DNA of 64,000 bases from assembly GCF_900103875.1 (NCBI RefSeq), contig NZ_LT629705.1:3109001-3173000 (forward strand). The letters are read 5' to 3'. The number at the start of each line of letters is the position of its first letter. Positions within the stretch are counted from its first letter, which is position 1. Below the pieces are notes generated by a model. The model was not told the DNA's origin. It was given only the letters and a program-made list of their open reading frames with translations, and did not search any database. Position numbers and translations under genes: made by a program. Source of the DNA: Pseudomonas arsenicoxydans. Its GTDB lineage: Bacteria > Pseudomonadota > Gammaproteobacteria > Pseudomonadales > Pseudomonadaceae. Positions 54,210-63,131 of this stretch are shown piece after piece.

Positions 54210-56693
54210 TTACACGTTAAACCTTCGCGACTTGAAGCTGATCTTCTCCTTGAATTCCTCCACTTTCCCGATGCGGCGAATGTTCGCCCAAGTCCCTTTG
54301 TAATATGGAATTACGTTTCGGTCTGTCCATGGTGTGGTCAGATCGCCCATCACGCCATTGAAATGGCCGAACTGCATAAACGTCTGGTTACGCTTGATAT
54401 CCGGCTCCAGGTAGGCCAGCGCGTAGGATGAACCGTAGTCGTTGAAGACCTCGACCACATCCCCGGATGCGATAGCCAACGCTTGGGCATCGTCAGGGTT
54501 GATTTCCAGATAAGCCATCGGCACACGCCGCTTCACGAAATCGTTGTATTGATCGTGGTAGAGCGTTTGCCACGCCTCGTTGATGCGCCCGTTGTTGACC
54601 CAGAACTGGTATTTCTCCTTCTGCTCTGCCACCGGCTTTGGTAACCCTGGCCAGGTCGAGGCCTTGAACTCAGCCTTGCCGTCTGGAGTGTCGAACTTGT
54701 AATCGGTGTAGAGCATCTCTGTGCCGATCAGTTTGCCATCTCGGTATTCTTTGGCGGGTAACTGGACTCCATTGTTGCCCATGGCTTTTAGTCGCTCGTA
54801 GGTAACAAGATTGCCCGTGGTACCGCCCTGACTGTCGATTGGGCCAGCACCGGGTTGGCCAGCCATACGGAAGCCGTCATTGAAGGCGTCCTCCTCGCTT
54901 TTCCAGTCGAACCCTGCAAAACGCGCCGCCATGTCCTGTTTCCCTTCGTCCGTATACATCTGCCGAAGGGTGTTAGCGATAGCCGCTGCGATGAGGCAAT
55001 CGGCTTTCGCCGAACCTGGGGGATCCATGAATTTTTGTGAAAGGCGCATTCGGCGCTCGCCATTCATTGAGGTGAGGTTCATTTCGCCTGGATGGGTCGC
55101 CGGCAGCATCACATGGGCGGCTTCTGCCAGCTTGGTAGGGTAGAGGTTGATGTTGGCGAAAAAGAGACCGCCTTTGTTTTTCACCGCGTCGTAGATTGCG
55201 TCCACCATCTGCGCAGTTGTACCGCCGCGAACATTGGCCATGGCCTCCCTGACAATGTTCGCGCGTTTTAGAATGACCGCACGATGTTGCTCAGCATTGA
55301 GTGTGGTCTGGAAGGGATTGGCCCCCCATGCCGTGTACATCATGCCCTTGCCGTTGATGATCTCCTGATCCACATAGATCTTGGTATTGCCTGGATAAGG
55401 GGGGCGTGTGTACCCCTCTTGGTGCCCACCCATCCGCACCACGCCCGTACCTCGTCGTCCGACGTTGTGAGTGGCCAGCACCAAGTCGACCAATGCCGAC
55501 TGGATGAGGTAGTTGTCATTGCCCCAGATGATTCCTTTTTCGTAGGCGTGCATGGTGTGGGGACGGTGGCCAGAGGTTTTGGGTTTGTAAGCCCATTCGG
55601 CTGCTTGCTTGAGCTTGTCCACCGATACCCCGGTAACGCGACTGGTTTCCTCCAGCGACATTCGATTGGCTTGAAGTGCCTGCTCAAACGCTTTGGTATG
55701 GGCCGCGATAAATTCCTGGTCATGCCATTTTTGGTCGACCACGTAGGTCAGCAGACCATTGAACAGAGCGATATCCGTTCCCGGTTCGATATCCAGGTGA
55801 AGCACGTTGTCTTTACCTGCTGCTTGCTCCGCTATAGCGATGGTCGGTGTCCTGCGAGGGTCGACAAAAATCACCTTGGCTGGGACAACGGCCTCTCCTG
55901 GAAAACGCTGCTTACGTTTGTCGACTGTCTGCCCCTGCAAGTTGGGTAGCCAGTGGGCCAGGAAGTAGTTGGTTTGGGTTTCGTAGGAGTTGCAGCCGAT
56001 GGCAATAATGACGTCGGCCAACTCGGCGTCTTCATAGCTGTTGTTGAGTTCGCCAATGCCCATCTCGCGGGTGGCGTGGCACTCGGAGTTATAGGCTGGG
56101 CGGTTGTGGATTCGCACCAATGGGGTTTGCAGTGCGGTGAACATCAGCTTGCCGGTGCCCCAGGTATTCTCAAATCCGCCCCCGGCGCCTCCGTGATCAA
56201 AGCAGTCAAAGGCGAGCGGGGCAGGCCCGTCATTATCAAGAATCTTCTTGGTCACCCCAGCGTAGAGCGCCAGCGCATCATCCCAACTGGTGTCCACCCA
56301 CTGATCAGCCACATAAACGCGCGGGCTGCGTAAGCGCTCCCTGCCTACCCCGTCGGGGCTGTACATGACCTTGGCCAGTTGTCCGCCTCGTGTAGACGAG
56401 AGTCCTTTATTAACGTCGCACTGTTTGTCCGGCACGATCATGATGTTGTAGCGCTTGCCGTCCTTGTCAGTGATCGTGTTCTGCATTGCCGGTGTCATGA
56501 TGACAGCCAGCGGGGGTAACTGTTTGCGGAAGTCGAGCCCCAGTGCGTTCTCATCGGGTGCTCGTCCCCCTTCCTGATTTTCCGGCCATTTGTACACGTG
56601 ATAGCCACAACCCACGATGCAGAAGTGGCATGTCAGGTTGGTCTTTTGGGCATCTGTCGGAGGCAGTGCCACACGATCTTTGTTGGTTGCCAT
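54210..56693 (-). CDS. aioA: Arsenite oxidase large subunit
   Basis: This 827-residue molybdopterin enzyme has the AioA [3Fe-4S] motif [15 protein letters not shown] (Cys22, 25, 29). AioA signatures [20 protein letters not shown] and [19 protein letters not shown] follow. It oxidises arsenite to arsenate in the periplasm, exported together with AioB. ATG 56693 follows AAGGAG, 14 bp after aioB. Unlike many aio loci, no cytochrome c or aioXSR sensor genes accompany it here. Confidence 0.97.
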   Translation of the reverse strand: MATNKDRVALPPTDAQKTNLTCHFCIVGCGYHVYKWPENQEGGRAPDENALGLDFRKQLPPLAVIMTPAMQNTITDKDGKRYNIMIVPDKQCDVNKGLSSTRGGQLAKVMYSPDGVGRERLRSPRVYVADQWVDTSWDDALALYAGVTKKILDNDGPAPLAFDCFDHGGAGGGFENTWGTGKLMFTALQTPLVRIHNRPAYNSECHATREMGIGELNNSYEDAELADVIIAIGCNSYETQTNYFLAHWLPNLQGQTVDKRKQRFPGEAVVPAKVIFVDPRRTPTIAIAEQAAGKDNVLHLDIEPGTDIALFNGLLTYVVDQKWHDQEFIAAHTKAFEQALQANRMSLEETSRVTGVSVDKLKQAAEWAYKPKTSGHRPHTMHAYEKGIIWGNDNYLIQSALVDLVLATHNVGRRGTGVVRMGGHQEGYTRPPYPGNTKIYVDQEIINGKGMMYTAWGANPFQTTLNAEQHRAVILKRANIVREAMANVRGGTTAQMVDAIYDAVKNKGGLFFANINLYPTKLAEAAHVMLPATHPGEMNLTSMNGERRMRLSQKFMDPPGSAKADCLIAAAIANTLRQMYTDEGKQDMAARFAGFDWKSEEDAFNDGFRMAGQPGAGPIDSQGGTTGNLVTYERLKAMGNNGVQLPAKEYRDGKLIGTEMLYTDYKFDTPDGKAEFKASTWPGLPKPVAEQKEKYQFWVNNGRINEAWQTLYHDQYNDFVKRRVPMAYLEINPDDAQALAIASGDVVEVFNDYGSSYALAYLEPDIKRNQTFMQFGHFNGVMGDLTTPWTDRNVIPYYKGTWANIRRIGKVEEFKEKISFKSRRFNV

Positions 56694-56707
56694 TTTTAAT
56701 CTCCTTA

Positions 56708-57226
56708 TCAAAGGAGGTTGGACTGACGTCCGTAGATCAACCCTTCAACGGCAACTGCACGTACCGAATCGTCATTGGGGTTGTACTCAAGCACTATGCT
56801 CGGCAGGTTCTCTGTGGCTTGGCCGGAAACCATTTGGCCAATATTCTCAGGGTCGAAAATGCTGAAATGGCAGGGACATTTGAAGACCTTTTGCCCTGGG
56901 TCATAGGCAACCGGACAGCCCATGTGCGTACATAGTGTGCTGTAGGCGACGATGTCGCGCTCCGGGCCGACGCCACCTGGAGCGGGAGCGCCCATCTTGA
57001 TCAATGCGCAAGGTGAGGCCGCGTCGGGATAGGAAAACAGGACTGGCGTATTGACCAGCAATTTCTGTGCTTTGGTGAGCGCCTTCATTGGGTAGGGGAG
57101 ATTGACTCGCCCTTCTGCCGTTGGCTTTGGTGTCGTGGCTTGTGTTAGCTCGGGCAGCCCTATCGCCACGCTTGCAGCAACCCCGCCTCCAACTTTCAAG
57201 AAGAGTCTTCTGGATATCGATGCCAT
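56708..57226 (-). CDS. aioB: Arsenite oxidase small (Rieske) subunit
   Basis: This 172-residue protein has a Tat signal ([11 protein letters not shown]) followed by a hydrophobic stretch. The Rieske [2Fe-2S] ligands are CTHMGCP and CPCHFSIFD. The cysteines just inside each motif (CTHMGC, CPC) could form the Rieske disulfide. It carries electrons from AioA to a periplasmic cytochrome. It is the first gene of the aioBA pair and lies 165 bp after the arsO-like gene. Confidence 0.96.
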   Translation of the reverse strand: MASISRRLFLKVGGGVAASVAIGLPELTQATTPKPTAEGRVNLPYPMKALTKAQKLLVNTPVLFSYPDAASPCALIKMGAPAPGGVGPERDIVAYSTLCTHMGCPVAYDPGQKVFKCPCHFSIFDPENIGQMVSGQATENLPSIVLEYNPNDDSVRAVAVEGLIYGRQSNLL

Positions 57227-57391
57227 CTCCGCCTCCGCATTACGCTTGCGATGCAGTCGGCCCCGCCGGGGTCGTTAGCGACTTTTACTTCAACCTATTC
57301 AGCATAGGATAGAAAGCCCTTTTTTGTGGCCAAAATGGCTTATTAGATGTCGGGTGAGTTCACAGGGCCTGTTAGTGGCAATGCAAAGATC

Positions 57392-58477
57392 TCATCGCTG
57401 CGCGGCTATCACCTGTTCTGTGCCTGTGGAACTCAGATGGCGTAGTAAATGTGGAAGGATGACTTCTGCGTCAGGCCCTACGCCTCTGAGGGTTGCTGAG
57501 GCAAAATTGCGCTGCTTTGGTAATCCCATAAAATACAGGCCTGGGATGTGCAGTGATCGTCCGTCGCGCTGTATCAATCGCCCTCGATCATCCGTCACCG
57601 CGTGGTCTTCAAGAAAGGAAATATTTGGGCGGAACCCAGTGGCGAAGACAAGGCAATCAACTGCTTCGTGGTGACCATCCGCCCAAACAACTCCGGTTGG
57701 GGTTACTTGCCCGAACATCGACCGCTGGTTGAAAAGGCCTGACTTCAGTGCCTTTCTGTAAGTACCGTCATCCAGTACCGGCGTGCTCTGATCATTGAGC
57801 CAGCGGGTTCTTTCCAGGCCCGTCCATTTCAGCCAGCCATGGAAGTCCGCACCGAGTAGCTTCTGCGGAAAGAATCGAATCGCCTCTCGCGTGGCAAGCG
57901 TGACCTTGGCCACTTTGGCTAGCTCGTAAGCAATCTGTACTGCCGAGTTCGCCGCTCCAATCACTACGATGCGTTTGCCACTGAACATCTCCACATTCCG
58001 ATACTCGGCACTGTGAAGGCGAACACCTTGGAAGCCTTCGAGCCCAGGAACTTCAGGGGTATAGCGGCGACTGAATGCCCCCGATGCCACGATCAGCGCC
58101 CTGGTAAAGAAGCGCTGCCCACTGGCAGTCACTACCTGGAACCCACCAGCTTCCTGATTCACCTTTATGACCTTTATCCCCGGAAGAATCGGCAACTGGA
58201 AGAAGCTGGCGTATTGCTCCAGGTAGCGCACGACCTCATCGCGTGAGGGGTAGTGCCCCGGTTCTCCAGGAAACGGCAGCCCCGGTAGTGACGAGTAGGC
58301 TGCCGGCGAGAACAGTTCGAGGCTGTCGTAGTAGTTACGCCAGTTACCACCCGGTTGCTGCTGCTCATCCAGGATCAGGAAATCGAGTCCCTGCTGTTTC
58401 AAATGCCAGCCACAGGCCAGTCCTGCCTGCCCTGCGCCAATTATGACAACATCGAATGGGTGATCTATTACGTTCAT
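57392..58477 (-). CDS. arsO: ArsO-like flavin-dependent monooxygenase
   Basis: This 361-residue FAD/NADPH enzyme has VVIIGAGQAGLACGWHLKQQ at the N-terminus and IVVIGAANSAVQIAYELAKV in the middle. FATGFRPN is in the C-terminal third. The gene family is recurrent in ars operons and called ArsO; its reaction is not well defined. ATG 58477 is embedded in a palindromic operator-like sequence. It lies between arsR and aioB on the same strand. Confidence 0.8.
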   Translation of the reverse strand: MNVIDHPFDVVIIGAGQAGLACGWHLKQQGLDFLILDEQQQPGGNWRNYYDSLELFSPAAYSSLPGLPFPGEPGHYPSRDEVVRYLEQYASFFQLPILPGIKVIKVNQEAGGFQVVTASGQRFFTRALIVASGAFSRRYTPEVPGLEGFQGVRLHSAEYRNVEMFSGKRIVVIGAANSAVQIAYELAKVAKVTLATREAIRFFPQKLLGADFHGWLKWTGLERTRWLNDQSTPVLDDGTYRKALKSGLFNQRSMFGQVTPTGVVWADGHHEAVDCLVFATGFRPNISFLEDHAVTDDRGRLIQRDGRSLHIPGLYFMGLPKQRNFASATLRGVGPDAEVILPHLLRHLSSTGTEQVIAAQR

Positions 58478-58496
58478 GTATGCGCATCTATACACA
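58477..58496. promoter_or_regulatory. Operator-like palindrome at the arsO start
   Basis: TGTATGCGCATCTATACACA has outer arms TGTAT/ATACA and resembles the palindrome upstream of arsR at 58874-58893. Both could be bound by the ArsR encoded between them. Confidence 0.5.
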
Positions 58497-58514
58497 TATT
58501 GAGGTAAGAAAAAA

Positions 58515-58862
58515 TCAAGGAGATCCGCCTGGGCAGCACAATGAAGCAATGCTCTTGGTGTGATAGAGGATGTCCTCCAGTCGCTTGACGATGGCTGGGC
58601 CGTCCACCTCATAGAACACCTGGCGACCCACCTTCGTGGCGCGCACGATCGCGGCGTCCAGCAGCACCTGAAGATGACGAGATACCACCGAACGCTCCTG
58701 GGGTAGATCAGCCGCAATCGCGGTTACATCTGCTCGACCTAATTGCATCACGCGCTTCAGCACAGCAACTCTTGGCGGCTCGCAGAGGGCTTTGAAAAAT
58801 GCACCATCGAGAGACTCAATGGCAGCCTCAATGGCTTGAGAGCGGTTAGGGGTGACGTTCAT
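58515..58862 (-). CDS. arsR: ArsR-family regulator of the arsO-aioBA unit
   Basis: This 115-residue winged-helix repressor has DVTAIAADLPQERSVVSRHL as its recognition region and the wing KVGRQVFYEVDG. It lacks the classic CxC in the recognition helix; cysteines are at ALCEPPR and in a C-terminal SLCCPGG, a different metalloid-site layout. ATG 58862 gives the normal N-terminus. A TGTGCAT-N4-ATGCACA operator lies 12 bp upstream. Confidence 0.85.
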   Translation of the reverse strand: MNVTPNRSQAIEAAIESLDGAFFKALCEPPRVAVLKRVMQLGRADVTAIAADLPQERSVVSRHLQVLLDAAIVRATKVGRQVFYEVDGPAIVKRLEDILYHTKSIASLCCPGGSP

Positions 58863-58873
58863 ACCGAGAATAT

Positions 58874-58893
58874 ATGTGCATGTTGATGCACAT
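58874..58893. promoter_or_regulatory. ArsR operator upstream of the minus-strand arsR
   Basis: TGTGCAT-GTTG-ATGCACA is a perfect palindrome with seven-base arms, extended by A/T on each side. Autoregulation of the ArsR gene starting at 58862 is likely. Confidence 0.7.
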
Positions 58894-58958
58894 GTAAAGT
58901 CCCGTTTGGAGGATGGCACTGCCTCCTTCAGTAGAGAACAGGCCGCTGCAGCTTATTT

Positions 58959-59225
58959 CTAAAGGGTCTGTAGATAGTCTTTCAGGGTTTTTTCATCAGC
59001 CGATTTCACCGTCATTCCGTTCGGGCCAGCACCGATGTCGGAGAACTGTTTAGCAGGCTCACCGGTTTTTTTGAAATCTACCAGCTCCTTGGAGCCTTCG
59101 CGGAATACCCAAAGTCGACCATCTTCCACCTCGGTAATGAAGCCTGGTTTGGCGTATTGACTGGCGAAGGTAGCGCTGGCGAACAGGCTGGTGAGTAGCA
59201 TCGCGGTCAGGGGCAGTTTGTTCAT
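58959..59225 (-). CDS. Small exported protein of unknown function
   Basis: This 88-residue protein has a clear Sec signal peptide (MNKLPLTAMLLTSLFASATF, cut after FAS) and a mature domain of about 66 residues (FITEVEDGRLWVFREGSKEL). There are no cysteines. It precedes the minus-strand arsR and is divergent from the ars operon, sharing its promoter region. A periplasmic role in arsenic stress is inferred from position only. Confidence 0.75.
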   Translation of the reverse strand: MNKLPLTAMLLTSLFASATFASQYAKPGFITEVEDGRLWVFREGSKELVDFKKTGEPAKQFSDIGAGPNGMTVKSADEKTLKDYLQTL

Positions 59226-59439
59226 CGCAAGGTTCCTGCTTTGAGTTGAGGTGCGGGGAGCCTAAAGCCACTGCGATGACAGGTTAATTACAAAATACGT
59301 ATATGCGAGTAACCAGATGTTACAGGGCGGAGCTTGCTAGAAAACGACCGGTGCTTGCGCTTACGCACCTAATTTGTTGCCAATTTCACTCTTGGTGAAA
59401 CTGCTTCTTAATCAGAAACTGGCGTTAATGCTTTACTAG

Positions 59440-59471
59440 ATATTCGTAAAACCATATATTCGTTAAACCAT
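59440..59471. promoter_or_regulatory. Tandem 16 bp direct repeats before the ars operon
   Basis: ATATTCGTAAAACCAT is followed immediately by ATATTCGTTAAACCAT (one mismatch). It ends 20 bases before the first gene of the operon. This is a likely ArsR operator overlapping the promoter. Confidence 0.65.
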
Positions 59472-59490
59472 ACCTCTTCGAGACTTGGCA

Positions 59491-59904
59491 ATGACCGATA
59501 AGATCCGCGTGCTGTTCGTTTGTGTCGCTAACGCTGCCCGCTCGCAGCTGGCTGAGGCGCTGCTGCGGCACACTGATTCAGAGCATTTCGAGGCCTTTAG
59601 TGCAGGCAGCCTGCCCAGCGAGATCGATCCCCGCACCTTGGGAGCACTTCAGCATCTAGGTGTGAGTACCGAAGGGTTGTACAGCAAGTCCATCGATGAG
59701 TTTGCGGCAGAGCGTTTCGATTACGTCATCACGCTGTGCGATAAATCGTCTCTGGAGTGTCATGCCCTGCCAGGAGTAGGAGAGGTACTGGCCTGGAGCT
59801 TTGAAGATCCGGTGACTAGCACCAAGCACGACGCATTCCGTCACACCCTTCACGAGATCCATGAACGCATCAAGATGTTCGTGTTGGTGAAATCTAAACG
59901 TTGA
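59491..59904 (+). CDS. LMW-PTP-fold arsenate reductase-like protein
   Basis: This 137-residue protein has the phosphatase loop CVANAARS (Cys11, Arg17) and the acid loop FEDPVT, near the end. It lacks the extra cysteine pattern of the second reductase at 60314 (CTANSCRS). It is the first gene of the plus-strand ars operon; ATG 59491 is preferred to a TTG two codons earlier. Arsenate reduction or a phosphatase role are both possible. Confidence 0.8.
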   Translation: MTDKIRVLFVCVANAARSQLAEALLRHTDSEHFEAFSAGSLPSEIDPRTLGALQHLGVSTEGLYSKSIDEFAAERFDYVITLCDKSSLECHALPGVGEVLAWSFEDPVTSTKHDAFRHTLHEIHERIKMFVLVKSKR

Positions 59905-59911
59905 GACCCCT

Positions 59912-60268
59912 ATGGCTGACCATCTGACACCGACCACAGTATTCAAGTGCCTGGCCGACGAAACCCGCATTCGCCTTATGTTGCTTATCACCCGTGAGGA
60001 CGATCTGTGCGTTTGCGAATTGACCTGCGCACTCGATGAGAGCCAGCCGAAGATTTCCCGCCACCTGGCGCAACTGCGTAATTGCGGTTTGCTGGAGGAT
60101 CGTCGACAAGGCCAATGGGTGTATTACCGCTTGCATCCCAGTCTGCCGGACTGGGTGATCGCCGTACTGAAAACCACGCTTGACGCCAACCAGCATTGGC
60201 TCAGTCCCGACGCCAAACGCCTCGACGTAATGGGTGATCGCCCTCAGCGCCTAGCCGCTTGCTGCTGA
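59912..60268 (+). CDS. arsR: ArsR arsenical-resistance repressor
   Basis: This 118-residue repressor has the arsenite-binding DLCVCELTCAL at the start of the recognition region and QPKISRHLAQLRNCG as the DNA-reading helix. The wing is DRRQGQWVYYRL. It lies 7 bp after the first reductase and controls the operon through the upstream repeats. Its classic CVC site differs from the second ArsR in this island. Confidence 0.95.
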   Translation: MADHLTPTTVFKCLADETRIRLMLLITREDDLCVCELTCALDESQPKISRHLAQLRNCGLLEDRRQGQWVYYRLHPSLPDWVIAVLKTTLDANQHWLSPDAKRLDVMGDRPQRLAACC

Positions 60269-60313
60269 GTTAACGCTTGCCTGAGCATCGCTCGGCCTTT
60301 ACGAGATAGCCCG

Positions 60314-60784
60314 ATGAAGATTCTGTTTCTCTGCACCGCCAACAGCTGCCGCAGCATTCTTTGTGAGGCCATGTTTAATCACTTGGCTCCGGCTGAGATG
60401 CACGCCTACAGCGCCGGCAGCCAGCCGAAGGGTGAAGTGCATCCGTTGAGCCTGAAAACGCTGAATAAGGCTGGAGTCTCGACTGCAGGGCTCTACAGCA
60501 AATCCAGTGAAGTCCACGAGAACCTGGCACCTGATTTCGTCATCACGGTGTGCGACAAGGCTGCCGGTGACGCCTGCCCGGTATTTTTCGGGCCGGCCAC
60601 TAAGGCACACTGGGGGCTGGCTGACCCATCGGAATATCAAGGGACTCAAGAAGGAATCGAGGCGGCCTTCGAAGCCACTCTGGAACAGATCAGAACCCGT
60701 ATCGAAGCCTTCCTGGCTTTACCGCTCAAGCAGTTAAGTGCCGAACAACTCAAGGCCGAGCTGGCCCTGATCGGCACCCTCTGA
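60314..60784 (+). CDS. arsC: Arsenate reductase (LMW-PTP type)
   Basis: This 156-residue enzyme has the catalytic loop CTANSCRS (Cys7, Arg13) and further cysteines at SILCEAM, TVCDKA and DACPVF that can carry the disulfide cascade of thioredoxin-linked ArsC. The acid is in LADPSEY. It reduces arsenate to arsenite for export by Acr3, encoded next. Confidence 0.93.
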   Translation: MKILFLCTANSCRSILCEAMFNHLAPAEMHAYSAGSQPKGEVHPLSLKTLNKAGVSTAGLYSKSSEVHENLAPDFVITVCDKAAGDACPVFFGPATKAHWGLADPSEYQGTQEGIEAAFEATLEQIRTRIEAFLALPLKQLSAEQLKAELALIGTL

Positions 60785-60800
60785 CACCGGAGACATGACG

Positions 60801-61862
60801 ATGAGTAAAAGCCGTCTTTCTTTTTTGGATCGCTATCTGACGGTCTGGATCTTTCTCGCTATGGCGATTGGTGTCAGCTTGGGCAGTCTATTCGAGGGAC
60901 TGCCAGCCTGGCTTAACAGCCTTTCGGTGGGTTCGACCAACATCCCGATTGCCATCGGCCTGATCGTGATGATGTATCCGCCGTTGGCCAAGGTCAGGTA
61001 CGAAGAGCTGCCGGAGGTGTTCAAGGACAAGCGCATCTTGGCGCTATCGCTGATCCAGAACTGGGTGATTGGCCCAGTGCTGATGTTCGTATTGGCCATC
61101 GTGTTTCTCGCTGACAAGCCCGAGTACATGACCGGCCTGATCCTCATCGGCCTGGCGCGCTGCATTGCCATGGTGCTGGTGTGGAATCAGATCGCAGGCG
61201 GCAACAATCAATACGTCGCCGGGCTGGTGGCCTTCAACAGCATCTTCCAGATCCTTTTCTTCAGTGTGTATGCATGGATCTTCCTCGGTCTGCTGCCGCC
61301 ATTGTTCGGCCTGCAGGGCAGCGTGATTGACACCAACTTTGTCAGCATCGCCGAGTCCGTGCTGATCTACCTGGGCATCCCATTTCTGGCTGGTTTTCTT
61401 ACGCGCAAGATACTCATCAGTCGCAAAGGCGAGAGCTGGTACAGCCAACGCTTCATTCCGCGCATCAGCCCTCTGACGTTGGTCGCGCTGCTGCTGACCA
61501 TCGTGGCGATGTTCAGCCTCAAGGGCGACATGGTGTTGCAGCTGCCGCTGGATGTGCTGCGCATCGCTATCCCGCTGACCATCTACTTCGTGGTGATGTT
61601 CTTCATCAGCTTTTGGATGGGTAAGCTGCTCCACGCTGACTATCCACGCACCACCGCACTGGCCTTTACCGCTGCCAGCAATAACTTCGAGCTGGCCATA
61701 GCCGTGGCCATTGCGACTTTCGGCCTCGCCTCGCCGGTGGCCTTCGCCACGGTGATTGGCCCGCTGGTGGAAGTGCCGGTGCTGATCTCCCTGGTTGGCG
61801 TGGCCCTCTGGCTCAAGCGCCGCTGGTTCGATCACCCGAAGGGCGCCCTAGCTCAGGAGTAA
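60801..61862 (+). CDS. acr3: Arsenite efflux permease, ACR3 family
   Basis: This 353-residue protein has ten predicted transmembrane helices. The conserved cysteine is in [14 protein letters not shown] (helix 4), and the second ACR3 signature is [20 protein letters not shown] (helix 9). It exports arsenite across the inner membrane. ATG 60801 sits eight bases after GGAG; an ATG at 60795 is too close. Many annotations call it arsB although it is not of the ArsB family. Confidence 0.96.
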   Translation: MSKSRLSFLDRYLTVWIFLAMAIGVSLGSLFEGLPAWLNSLSVGSTNIPIAIGLIVMMYPPLAKVRYEELPEVFKDKRILALSLIQNWVIGPVLMFVLAIVFLADKPEYMTGLILIGLARCIAMVLVWNQIAGGNNQYVAGLVAFNSIFQILFFSVYAWIFLGLLPPLFGLQGSVIDTNFVSIAESVLIYLGIPFLAGFLTRKILISRKGESWYSQRFIPRISPLTLVALLLTIVAMFSLKGDMVLQLPLDVLRIAIPLTIYFVVMFFISFWMGKLLHADYPRTTALAFTAASNNFELAIAVAIATFGLASPVAFATVIGPLVEVPVLISLVGVALWLKRRWFDHPKGALAQE

Positions 61863-61866
61863 ATGT

Positions 61867-62583
61867 ATGACTAAAGAAATGATCCCCAACCTCGATGCCG
61901 AACTGGTCGATCTGCCGACCCTTGATAAGCTCGGCAGTACCCTGTCGGCCACGCACAAGCCGCGCATCCTGCTGCTCTACGGCTCGACCCGCGAGCGTTC
62001 GTTCAGCCGCCTGCTGACCGAGGAAGCTGCGCGTTTGTTGCAGCACTTGGGCGCAGAAACACGCATCTTCAACCCATCTGAGCTGCCGTTGCCGGATGAC
62101 GTGCCGGACAGCCATCCCAAAGTGCAAGAGCTCCGTGAACTGGTGCTCTGGTCAGAAGGTCAGGTCTGGTGCTCCCCCGAGCGCCACGGCTCAATGAGCG
62201 CGGTGTTCAAGGCGCAGATCGACTGGATTCCGTTGACCATGGGCGCTGTGCGCCCAACCCAGGGTAAGACGCTGGCGGTGATGCAGGTCTGTGGTGGCTC
62301 GCAATCCTTCAACGTGGTTAACCAGCTGCGTGTGCTGGGTCGTTGGATGCGTATGTTCACCATTCCCAACCAGTCTTCGGTGCCGAAGGCCTACCTGGAG
62401 TTCGATGAAGCCGGGCGGATGAAACCCTCCGCATTCTACGACCGTGTCGTGGACGTAATGGAAGAGCTGGTGAAGTTCACATTGCTGCTGCGTGAACGGC
62501 AGGACTATCTGGTGGATCGTTATTCCGAGCGAAAAGAGTCGGCGGAAGAACTCATGAAACGTGTCAATCAGCGCTCCATCTGA
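61867..62583 (+). CDS. arsH: ArsH NADPH-dependent FMN reductase / methylarsenite oxidase
   Basis: This 238-residue flavodoxin-like protein has the FMN loop [13 protein letters not shown]. Diagnostic ArsH segments are [20 protein letters not shown] and [20 protein letters not shown]. ArsH oxidises trivalent methylated and aromatic arsenicals. It starts 4 bp after acr3. Confidence 0.96.
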   Translation: MTKEMIPNLDAELVDLPTLDKLGSTLSATHKPRILLLYGSTRERSFSRLLTEEAARLLQHLGAETRIFNPSELPLPDDVPDSHPKVQELRELVLWSEGQVWCSPERHGSMSAVFKAQIDWIPLTMGAVRPTQGKTLAVMQVCGGSQSFNVVNQLRVLGRWMRMFTIPNQSSVPKAYLEFDEAGRMKPSAFYDRVVDVMEELVKFTLLLRERQDYLVDRYSERKESAEELMKRVNQRSI

Positions 62584-62595
62584 GGATTATTCACC

Positions 62596-63108
62596 GTGCA
62601 ACAACACCCTTATTCCGTACTGCCCCTGGCACAGTTCAATGGCCAATTGATCTTCACCCCGTGCCCAGGCACGAAGGGCACACGACCTTTCGAGGCGTTG
62701 CAAACCCTCAAGGATGCAGGAGCAGCGGCGTTGCTGACGCTGATGCCGGCAGAGGAGTTGCTTCAGAACGAAATCGACATGCTGCCGCAAGAGTGCCAAA
62801 TGCTCGGCATCGAATGGTTTCACCTGCCAGTGGACGATGATCAAGCGCCTGGCGAAGCATTCAAAAACGCATGGGAACAGCACCATCCACGACTTAAGCA
62901 ACTGCTGAACGAAGGGAAAACCATCGCCATTCATTGCAAGGGCGGTTCGGGCCGCACCGGCTTGGTCGCCGCTCAACTGTTGATCGAAAGCGGTGTTCCA
63001 TTCAGCGATGCCATCCGCGATGTTCAGTCGTTGCGTCCACGCGCCATTCAGCATCCTGCCCATATCGAATACATCGGCCAGTTCGACAATCAGTCGAACG
63101 CCCACTGA
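62596..63108 (+). CDS. Tyrosine/dual-specificity phosphatase of ars operon
   Basis: This 170-residue protein starts with GTG. The active-site loop is [10 protein letters not shown] (Cys near 114) and the probable general acid is in [10 protein letters not shown]. The CDKN3-like fold is frequent next to GAPDH and arsJ in Pseudomonas ars operons, but its role in resistance is not known. It starts 12 bp after arsH. Confidence 0.85.
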   Translation: MQQHPYSVLPLAQFNGQLIFTPCPGTKGTRPFEALQTLKDAGAAALLTLMPAEELLQNEIDMLPQECQMLGIEWFHLPVDDDQAPGEAFKNAWEQHHPRLKQLLNEGKTIAIHCKGGSGRTGLVAAQLLIESGVPFSDAIRDVQSLRPRAIQHPAHIEYIGQFDNQSNAH

Positions 63109-63131
63109 CAACAGAGACAGAGCAAAACAAC

